Assembly (NCBI GenBank): GCA_900660155.1
Contig: CABFPE010000179.1
Coordinates: 111,656 to 175,655 of the forward strand
DNA: 64,000 nt
From: Hofstenia miamia
Taxonomy: Eukaryota > Xenacoelomorpha > Acoela > Hofsteniidae
Direction: 5' to 3'
In this document: positions 56,701 to 64,000 of the stretch, one piece after another
Layout: each line of letters starts with the position of its first letter
Position numbering within the stretch: position 1 is the stretch's first letter
Notes under the pieces: generated by a model
What the model saw: the letters and a program-made list of their open reading frames with translations, nothing else
Database searches by the model: none
Told to the model about the DNA's origin: nothing
Position numbers and translations under genes: made by a program

Positions 56701-58622
56701 AAAACTGTTGTAAATTTCCACTGCTAGACGTGCAAGATTTCAATACTCCGTGCGTTCCTGAAAGCCGCGCTAATTGGGAGTGCACGTTTGGTAATAAGCC
56801 AATCAACGCGGTCGTCAAACACTTCCATATTATTCTCAAATTTTCAAGGGTGAACGCGAAAAAACTGTTGTAAATTTCCACTGCTAGACGTGCAAGATTT
56901 CAATACTCCGTGCGTTCCTGAAAGCCGCGCTAATTGGGAGTGCACGTTTGGTAATAAGCCAATCAACGCGGTCGTCAAACACTTCCATATTATTCTCAAA
57001 TTTTCAAGGGTGAACGCGAAAAAACTGTTGTAAATTTCCACTGCTAGACGTGCAAGATTTCAATACTCCGTGCGTTCCTGAAAGCCGCGCTAATTGGGAG
57101 TGCACGTTTGGTAATAAGCCAATCAACGCGGTCGTCAAACACTTCCATATTATTCTCAAATTTTCAAGGGTGAACGCGAAAAAACTGTTGTAAACTTTTC
57201 AAAACAAATTCTGCGCGTGTTTATCTTTAACTAAAGCATAATTCAATAAGCAGCTTATGCTGTAAATATCATTTCCGGTGGGATGCAGGCATTCCTTTAA
57301 TTACAAACATGGAATAATAGATTTTTATCTAGTACTAGGAGTCCATGTTACAAACTATAAGGTGTGCTATTCATTTTGCGCATTATTCACTCTGGATAAT
57401 TTATGTACTTACTCATTTCATTAATAAGGATGTGGTCGATCGATAAAGATACACAATTGATACCGATTTTATCAAGTCTTTCAGTGGGTGAATTAATATA
57501 TTTGCAGAAAGCTTTTGTTGCTGCACAAAAATGTCCAATTAATTTGAGAGAACATCCGAAGTCACTTGATAACATTATATTAATCTTAAACAGCCTGGTG
57601 ATTTTTAAAAATTTTCATGATCCTATAATAAAATTTTAAACGCTTATAGCTCAAAAACTATTAATGGTGTGCTCAATATGAAAGCACCACATAATAGAGG
57701 AGAGTCTACCTCTGACTTTTCGCTCTAAATACGCACGCTGACCTTCGACCCTGCGACCTCTGACATTGCGCACCGCACTCCTCAACGGGTTTGGAATATT
57801 TTGCACATATTAAGAAACAATCAAAGTTCTTTGTTGCCTCCAGGGGCTGAAGACCTTCTAAATACATGAACACTAGGTATAGAGAGAATTCAAATCTTTT
57901 TCAAAAATTCGAAAATTTCTAAGAAAACTTGTAAATCTATTCAACAATGTCTACCACAGCAATAAGCTATAATAGAAATTTTCAACATTGCATTAAAGTA
58001 TGTTCCCCAATAGAGCTACCCATGTTTCAAGATTTTCAAATTTGGAAATAGGCTTGGAGAAAATTCTTTGTAAATGTGGAAAAACGGTTTGTCCTTTAAA
58101 ACGAACGCTAGGCTGTTTAAGGTTAAACGTTCCGAATTCTAACTCAGAATTAAAAATTAGTAGGGATGTGCCAGTATCCGGTAAAATCGGCAATTACACA
58201 ACCGGATCCGGATATCCGGTATACGGTAAAAGTTAACTTGTTTACCGGATTTTACCGGATAATATATTCTGAGATAAAACTTGACTTAAAATGGAATTTT
58301 CGAGGAAAAGGTTATATTTTTTCCAGGATATGGAAATTGTCATGCAACAAAACAAGTTCCTATATAGTATTTATATATTTTCATTGGTAAGAGTTCGATA
58401 TTAATTGATAAATGAGGCAGTTATTCATAAAAAAAATTAGGACAAGACAACTCATAGTAATAAAAGTCATTATTTTGTTTGTCTATTTTGCCGTCTGCTT
58501 AAAATTAGATGGTTTCAGACCTGGGATGCAGTTAAATAAGGAGCTATAAGGTCGTAAAGGTTATATTTTTGTTTTTTGAAAATTAATCCTGGATTGTGAC
58601 TGCTTTAAAGCTTTGAACTAAA

Positions 58623-58665
<43 letters not shown>

Positions 58666-59576
58666 AGAGTATTAGATTACTGAGCTTCCTAGATGTGACC
58701 GGTTTCGATTGAAAATCTTTTTCAGAACAAATTTGGAAGGAAAACTAATTACAATTAACTACACTCAAAATTAATTAAAATTGCATGCATTAGAAAATGT
58801 TGATGTTAAAACAACTTTTCTGTTTATTCACCAATCTTGATCTTATCTCACTCTTTATACATGCATTTAGTGATTTTGAAAAATGGATGGTCATATATTA
58901 GGCCCTATTTAACTTAATTCCGTCACATTTTGTCATAAAAATGAGGTCATATTTTGTTTTTTAAAGTCACATTTCTGATTGCCCTAGTAAAAATTGAACA
59001 ATATATTATCCGGTATCCGGCAGTCAAATTATCCAGAATTATCCGGTATCCCTATATATTCAATTCACTATCCGAATCCTATCCTTAGTAGTTAATAAAT
59101 TGCATTTGAAATTACTTTTTTATAATCTTTAAGTAAACAACTTTGTTCTTTTAAATCCAAATTTTATTTAATGTTTCATTAATCGTTTCCAATTATATTT
59201 CTGAATAATTTAAATTTAGAACTTTATCCTTATATAGATGTATGTCGATCGAAAAACTATACAATAACAATGATTGCGTTAGAGAATATGGGTGACAAAA
59301 TTATTCCTGAAATCCCTAAGATAGCAAAAAAACATTGGCGCATTAGAATATATTATCAAATTCATAAGTTATGGACTTTTTAATGAAACGAAATCAATTT
59401 TAAAGGGCCATAATTTAGAATTAGAATGTTTTTGAAAAGTTTAATTGAATAAAAGCTGTGAACAAAATTGGGTACTTTTGCGAACTGAAATATTGAACAC
59501 CGGATGATGACCGACCAAAATTTGTGGTTCCGCAGGTCTCTAAGTAAAACGTGTACACATACACACACGCCTATAT

Positions 59577-59616
<40 letters not shown>

Positions 59617-62600
59617 TTGATTGACTCTGGGTATGTGTTTTTATTATAATGTTAGAGAGATTCAACTTTTCCTGACGCGACACTCAATTTTGTAAGCCGA
59701 TTCCTACGTGTAGATGAATTTTGTGAATCATACGACATTTATGCATACGGCGCGCAAAAAGCCCAACCGCATAGTATCTAAACAAAGCGCTAACAATTTA
59801 CGATAAAAAATCACCTTCTATTAATGACCTGCATTCACAATATTCATCGAACTCTTTAACTTCTTCATCTAATGAATTAACCCGAACAACACCCCTACCA
59901 CCAGATGGCGTTATCTCGGTGTTGGGCCAATGTATACTTAAGCATCCGTTACAACCAGGCGATGTTTGCTCCAAAGCATGATAAAGCTTATCCCAATCGC
60001 CATGCGGTGTAACAATGCGTTGACGTGTATAGGCACCATTTGAATATACAAGAAGAGAAGAAAACGGAGCATCTAATGATGTTAAATACATTACAAAATA
60101 ATAAACAAAAAGCAATTTAGATGTTAAAATATCCACATGAGTAATATTTTTTTATTAAACTTTCGGCACACGCCCTAACTACTTAGAGCAATTTGCGAGC
60201 AAAATATTTTATAAAAAATTCCTAACAATACTATCGAAATAGCATAGCTTTATCTCAGGGGCGGATCCACACTATATTCCACTGTATTCCAGAATATAGT
60301 CAAAAAATTTTAATGACGGTGAATTTTCCCGACTAATCTCGGGAAGAAATAAATCTAAGAAAAATATTTTTTTAACATAAACCAATAAATAACGCCCTGG
60401 GCAATGAGATGCAAATTAAGCATCTGTAAATAATCACATTGTGGTTTACAGATGCTTATCTAAACCTGTTAATAGCCTATGAAATTTGATATCCGTTAAA
60501 AAAACCTGTGCAGGTATGATACTGTAGCTCTAATATATCAGTCATCATTTATAGATTTTTAGCAAAAAAAATCCCCGTCGAATGGTAATGAGGGACATTC
60601 TTTCGGACTGATCACCGAAAGCTCTATTTACAAATTTGGACTTATAATTCTACCTGTTTTTTGACTTAAGAATTGATAGTTTTTTCATAATTTTCTCATA
60701 TATAGAGCAAACTAGTAAATAATTAAAACGTGTATTAAATACCAATAATTCTGCGTGTTTAGATCAAGGTTTGTGCATTAGAAATAGCCTGAATTATTTA
60801 AAACATTTCTGGAGAAGGGCCCCCACTTTTCTAACAGTGCTTTGTGCCATCGGCACTCGCACTACATCCAACTATATAAAATTATTATGTAATTGGAACA
60901 CAGTCGAAAATTCGCCCTGGATTCGCCAATGTATCTATTATGTTGTTTTGAAAATGCTCTCTTAATTGATGCATGGAACATATAGAACAACTTTTGAATC
61001 AAATTTTTTTTTGATTTATCCAGTCATAATCAAATTTGGAAACCTGACGGGAGGGACATTCCACCATGTCGCCCCCCCCCTGCGTACGCTACTGCTTGCA
61101 TTAATCCATCGTTTAAAAAAATTCCACATTGTATGTAACACAACTTACAAAAACTATATTTTTAGGATAAAAATTTTGTAATTAATAATTTTCAATAATA
61201 CCCCGTTTACACGTGACATGAGACATGCATGTCTTGTGTTTTTAATGAGCGAATGTCACGTCTAAACAACCAAAACACGCGACATTCAACCACTCAAGTA
61301 GAGAATGTCGCGTGTTTTTGGTGTTTAGACGTGACATTCGCTCATTAAAAACAAGACATGCATGTCTCATGTCACGTGTAAACGGGGTATAAGCCTTGTT
61401 TAATAAACCAAACAAATGAAACCTGATGGAATGGCAGATATGAAAACATGACCAAGAGAGCTAAGTTTGGGCTTACTAACTAATCCCATAAGTACATCAG
61501 AAGTACCCAAACTTATTACTCGATCACCAACTCCATTAACAAAATTTCCAACAAGTGAAGAGGGATTATCACCAGTCCATGCAACAACCTTACATGATTG
61601 AGAAAAACTAAATTTTTTACAATATGATAGACATGCATAAAAAATATTTTCAAGTATATATAACAAGTCTCAATGAGATATGAAATGTTATAAATGAATG
61701 TATATGTATATTACTGATATTAAAAGTTGTGAACAAATGTGCATTTTTTGTTAGAAGCCATCAATTATGTTACCAGATTCCAGATTTCTGACATTTTGTA
61801 AAAAAGCATTATTTTAGAACAATTTAACATCTTTATTTAATCATTGTAAGACTAGAAGAAAAAAGGAGAAACTATTATGTTTTCAGGTCCAATAGCAAAT
61901 CATATTGCAAAAAAAAATCACATCATTTTAATATTCACTATGTTACAATTACCTTAAAAAATACATGTAAGCATTTATAAATTACAATATTAACATGAAT
62001 GCCGAAATCCAATTATTAAATATACAAGATGGCCCATTTAAGTATACCTACTAGGAATTTTGAAATATGAACTGTGTTTTATATTTATTTTACATATTTT
62101 ACATACTATATTTATTTTTTTATGTATTTTAGATGTCTTACTCTGTCAATCAACATGTAATTACTGTCTGTTGGTATGAATGGATGGATAGTGTTGATTG
62201 TTAAATTCTAAACTCGTTATGGTCTACACTTACCTACCACCACAGCTTGGATAGCTTTTTGGGAAGGTGGAATAATTGGATCGGTATTTCTGAATGAAAA
62301 TTTCACTGGTGAAAATTATCTAGAATTGTTCAAAACAGATTCTTTGGCCACAGGTAGAATCTTTGGGTCTGAAAGAATGGATAACCCTTCAGCAAAATAG
62401 TGCGCCGCCACACTGGAGTCTTGCCGTTTGCCAGTAGTTAAAGGACACTCTGCCTGTTCGTTGGATATGGCCGGTTCTGCTAAAGATGATCGACTTACTG
62501 CCTCGTCTCCTTGCTCCACGACTTTTTACTGGGGTTATGCATTAAGTTTCTAGTGGGTGTAAACAGATCCGCTGACATTTAGGAGCCATAGCAAAAAATT

Positions 62601-64000
62601 CGTGGTGTATTCGGTACAATCATTGCTGAAATGAGAAAGAATGTTAGATTACAAAGAGTGTCTAAACGAACTTTTGAGAAATGGAGGCTCACGCGTCAAA
62701 GTGTCCAGCTCTTAAATTACTTGTTCAATATTGTTCATAGTTCTACCACTAAAACTTTGACAAACTCCTTACTAAAAATATTGTAGTGTATGGATAAATG
62801 GGCCACCCTGTATTACAAATCGTTCTGCAACAATTGTTTTAAAAAATAGGATTTCTATAAAATAATTCTAGAGAAGCATTCCTATTTTGCATCAATCATC
62901 TTGTGTAAAGAACAAAAAATTCTAAAAACATTCATATTATGAACTATTAGATTTCTACTGCAAAAAATTGTAACGAAACGGGGTTAATAAATAGAACACA
63001 GTTCAATGTAAAGCTCTTTTCGAAACTAAACAGTTTTGATTTCGTTGATAGGTATAAAAAAGACAAGATAGAAAAAATTATTTTAACAAAATATTAGTGT
63101 AATTAACAAATACGACTGAAGAGTAACTTGGCGAACTGCAGTGTTCAGTGGTGACCTTAAACAAATCTGAAAAGCAGAAATGACTGAAATTGAAAAATAT
63201 TATTAAAGAACGTTTCTCTTCCAGCAATATTATTACATTGGAAAGGTCATGATTTGATCTGGAACTCATTTTTAGTAAATGGAAATGGTCGTTATAAAAC
63301 AATCCTACTGTACCAGTAAAACATTGCACATAAAACATACCCGTATCTTTCTACCCAATAGGAACAAATATTTGACAAAACAGTTTTTGACGGAACAACG
63401 ACTCCTAAACGATCCCTTAAATCAGGCGCACAAACATTTAAAAGTTGTTCATCCCACTGCTGAGTAAATATATTTAAAAGATTCATTCCGCTTGCATCCG
63501 CTGAATCTATTGGTGCGATTTCTCCTAAATAGCGATGTAAATGAATAAAAGTAGATCTATATCTTACAGAAGATAAGAAAAAGTCATAATTAAATAATAG
63601 GCTCATGCCACTTAAAAAATATGTATATATGAATAAACAGGGCAGATCTGTTTACATAAACTTTTTGTAATTTTTTATGAAAGTTCATAATTTAGTTTGT
63701 TATAATTCTAGCAACCCACCTACAAAGAGTGAAGCACCGAAGCTGCTAATGAGACTTATTCGCTTTGTTTCTGAATATACATTCGGTTGTTGTCGATAGA
63801 GCTTCATAATTTGAGGACCTGTAAAACGTGGGTGAGCTGATGAACCTGTAATCTGAGACAGCCTTTCTGCTGAAATTGCAGCCTTTTCAAGAATATCACA
63901 TTCTGCAAAAGTTGATGTGTCCATCCAAACAGGAGCAAAGGGTTTTGAAAATGCTTCTTTGAGGAGAACATCCAGACCTTTCTCAGATTTCAATTTACTT
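53562..64000 (-). CDS. XYLB: Xylulokinase (C-terminal 410 residues; gene runs off the right edge)
   Basis: Six exons on the minus strand, with agreeing phases, in transcript order: 64,000-63,720 (partial), 63,524-63,341, 61,607-61,423, 60,072-59,815, 55,283-55,180 and 53,783-53,562. The product matches animal xylulokinase throughout: 'PVWMDTST', 'TGSSAHPRFTGPQI', 'SLISSFGASLFVG', 'APIDSADASGMNLL', 'VVAWTGDNPSSL', 'VISLGTSDVL', 'SLIEGQFLAMRLH', 'FVTGGASKNLQI'. FGGY-family xylulokinase phosphorylates D-xylulose to xylulose 5-phosphate in the cytosol (glucuronate-xylulose pathway). The Asp in 'TGDNPSS' corresponds to the catalytic Asp of the family, by recall. Human XYLB has about 536 residues, so about the first 125-150 lie outside the window. 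No frame break was seen. Confidence 0.93.
53784..55179 (-). other. XYLB: XYLB intron
   Basis: 1.4-kb phase 0 intron, AT-rich. The frames at 54,002-54,259 and 54,490-54,702 (minus) have no recognised relatives and I do not call them genes. Confidence 0.6.
55180..55283 (-). CDS. XYLB: XYLB exon (short, 104 nt)
   Basis: Too short to stand out as a frame. I recognised it from its protein. Acceptor ATTTTAG, donor GTTCGT, phase 1 to phase 0. With the base carried over it encodes 'GQFLAMRLHCEKLGMDHADR' followed by 'IFVTGGASKNLQIVQ', the GGAS nucleotide-binding loop of FGGY kinases. Confidence 0.92.
55600..55865. repeat. XYLB: Possible short mobile element in XYLB intron
   Basis: GC-rich blocks GGCCCGAGCCCGCCTGCG at the left and GCCCGCCCGCCGGATCTCTA at the right stand out in AT-rich surroundings. 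They resemble the GGCCC-rich ends of short hAT elements. A clear inverted repeat or target duplication was not found. Confidence 0.3.
56392..57191. repeat. Tandem satellite, five 160-bp units, no visible differences
   Basis: Units start at 56,392, 56,552, 56,712, 56,872 and 57,032 with AAATTTCCACTGCTAGACGT and end AAAACTGTTGT. I saw no substitution among them. The unit is GC-richer than the intron around it. Each unit has an open minus-strand frame, but 160 is not a multiple of three and the frames are chance. The DNA just before it (56,330-56,370) contains a related inverted piece (TTTATTACAGCCCGTGCAAC). Confidence 0.95.
58155..59075. repeat. CCGGTATCC-rich blocks, possible ends of one short element
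   Basis: The left block (58,155-58,255) begins GTAGGGATGTGCCAGTATCC and is rich in CCGGAT/CCGGTA. The right block (59,005-59,075) has the same motifs and, inverted, starts ATAGGGATACCGG. This would fit the ends of one 0.9-kb element. The interior includes an (AC)n(AT)n tract. Confidence 0.35.
58623..58665. repeat. (AC)n(AT)n microsatellite in XYLB intron
   Basis: Compound tract, AC changing to AT. Confidence 0.9.
59571..59617. repeat. (TA)n microsatellite in XYLB intron
   Basis: TA repeat interrupted once (ATATAAATAT). Confidence 0.85.
59815..60072 (-). CDS. XYLB: XYLB exon
   Basis: Acceptor CATTAG, donor GTGATT, phase 1 to phase 1. It encodes 'DAPFSSLLVYSNGAYTRQRI', 'DWDKLYHALEQT' and 'CNGCLSIHWPNTEITPSG', then 'EYCECRSLIEG'. 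The frame continues a few codons past the donor by chance. Confidence 0.9.
60998..61094 (-). mobile_element. hAT-type MITE fragment in XYLB intron
   Basis: Reverse-strand match to the left end of the element at 39,141: CAGTAGCGTACGCAGGGGGG, then ACATGGTGGAATGTCC and GTCAGGTTTCCAAATTTGAT. The other end is missing. Confidence 0.75.
61199..61390. mobile_element. Long fold-back (MITE-like) element in XYLB intron
   Basis: About 85-nt arms are nearly perfect inverted copies: the left arm starts CCCCGTTTACACGTGACATG, the right arm ends CATGTCACGTGTAAACGGGG. They differ by only a few single-base changes or indels and are separated by about 20 bases. TA lies at both outer edges, as in Tc1/mariner-type MITEs. 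No coding capacity. Transcribed RNA would form a long hairpin. Confidence 0.85.
61423..61607 (-). CDS. XYLB: XYLB exon (catalytic Asp region)
   Basis: Acceptor ATTTAG, donor GTTTCA, phase 2 to phase 1. It joins as 'ERYGFSQSCKVVAWTGDNPS' and continues with 'GDRVISLGTSDVLMGLV' and 'GHVFISAIPS'. The donor GTTTCA departs from the usual GTRAGT. A fold-back element starts 32 bp beyond it. Confidence 0.9.
61608..63340 (-). other. XYLB: XYLB intron
   Basis: Phase 2 intron of 1,733 bp. A 67-codon minus-strand frame at 62,316-62,519 is described separately. The rest is AT-rich without features. Confidence 0.6.
62316..62519 (-). CDS. Unidentified 67-codon frame in XYLB intron
   Basis: The frame contains 'CPLTTGKRQDSSVAAHYFAE', which faintly resembles the C-terminal half of GIY-YIG domains in Penelope-like proteins ('S-x-VA-x-H'). 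It has no partner domains and lies in an intron, so it is probably a repeat remnant or chance. Confidence 0.2.
   Translation of the reverse strand: MEQGDEAVSRSSLAEPAISNEQAECPLTTGKRQDSSVAAHYFAEGLSILSDPKILPVAKESVLNNSR
63341..63524 (-). CDS. XYLB: XYLB exon
   Basis: Acceptor ATTTAG, donor GTATGT, phase 1 to phase 2. The joint with the previous exon gives 'LFVGEIAPIDSADASGMNLL'. It continues through 'APDLRDRLGVVVPS' to 'YWVERYG'. The intron before it is 195 bp. Confidence 0.92.
63720..64000 (-). CDS. XYLB: XYLB exon (partial at window edge)
   Basis: Open to the right edge. Donor GTGGGT at 63,719-63,714, phase 1 at the end. It encodes 'APVWMDTSTFAECDILEKA', 'TGSSAHPRFTGPQIMKLY' and 'RISLISSFGASLFV', the centre of the first FGGY domain. 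Confidence 0.92.

Larger units (their letters stand above)
55284..59814 (-). other. XYLB: XYLB intron (4.5 kb) full of repeats
   Basis: Phase 1 intron between 'SLIEG' and 'QFLAMRL'. It holds the 160-bp satellite (56,392-57,191), CCGGTATCC-rich blocks (58,155-59,075), (AC)n(AT)n and (TA)n tracts, and a GC-rich possible MITE at 55,600-55,865. No further coding sequence was recognised. Confidence 0.7.
60073..61422 (-). other. XYLB: XYLB intron with two MITEs
   Basis: Phase 1 intron of 1,350 bp. It holds the hAT MITE fragment at 60,998-61,094, the fold-back at 61,199-61,390 and a GGGGCGGATCCAC block at 60,258, often seen at the end of short invertebrate repeats. Confidence 0.6.

Noticed and set aside
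56392-57191. CRISPR-like array or a repeat-protein gene
   Set aside because: There are no unique spacers. The units are directly adjacent and identical, and 160 bp shifts the frame every unit.
59798-59814. XYLB exon extended to the chance stop beyond the donor
   Set aside because: The frame past GTGATT does not match xylulokinase, while the exon at 55,180-55,283 continues the protein exactly.
61199-61390. microRNA precursor
   Set aside because: The arms are much too long and too perfect for an animal miRNA hairpin, and the TA edges fit a MITE.
1-64000. tRNA, rRNA or bacterial contamination
   Set aside because: No cloverleaf-like A/B box arrangement or rRNA core was seen, and introns and animal transposons run through the whole window.

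Overview
The window looks like AT-rich nuclear DNA of an invertebrate animal. It has multi-exon host genes with GT-AG introns, long TA-rich microsatellites, and a dense mix of animal transposons: Jockey/CR1-type and L1/Tx1-type LINEs, Penelope, Ty3/gypsy, copia, Tc1/mariner, hAT and several fold-back MITEs. I cannot name the phylum. Three runs of N show that this is a draft assembly, and the sequence around each one suggests that neighbouring contigs were joined imperfectly.

Host genes. (1) 29,599-39,054 (+): a Slit-like secreted leucine-rich-repeat protein of about 717 residues. I assembled it from eight exons whose splice phases agree. It has a signal peptide and three LRRNT-LRR-LRRCT blocks that read like Slit domains D1, D2 and D3, then stops. 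I find no D4, EGF repeats, laminin G or cystine knot. Between the two D2 exons lies a 535-nt chimeric exon made by a partial internal duplication. It keeps splice sites, but including it would end the protein, so it is a candidate poison exon. (2) 53,562-64,000 (-): the C-terminal three quarters of xylulokinase (XYLB, FGGY kinase family) in six exons, running off the right edge. Its introns carry a perfect 5 x 160 bp satellite, a 190-bp fold-back element next to a splice donor, and other repeats.

Layout. 1-708: 3' end of a LINE. 709-3,185: a dispersed repeat carrying a mariner, copied almost perfectly at 13,617-15,947. 2,981-13,618: a broken Ty3/gypsy-type LTR element with gag, protease, RT, integrase and a long extra 3' domain in the env position. 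15,743-16,378: another LTR of that family. 16,833-17,862: an old diverged copy of the dispersed repeat. 18,995-21,056: a LINE. 21,060-26,390: old gypsy relics split by a diverged tandem repeat. 27,541-28,146: hAT relic. 28,733-39,388: the Slit-like gene with MITEs before, inside and after it. 41,532-42,073: copia relic. About 42,120-48,290: an L1/Tx1-type LINE invaded by a mariner and a hAT MITE and containing an exact duplication at an N. 48,410-51,500: CR1-type LINE on the minus strand. 52,290-53,049: a Penelope-like fragment. From 53,562: XYLB.

The two host genes have no evident functional link. No operon, CRISPR array, tRNA or rRNA was seen. All protein family calls come from recognising motifs by eye and no database was searched.
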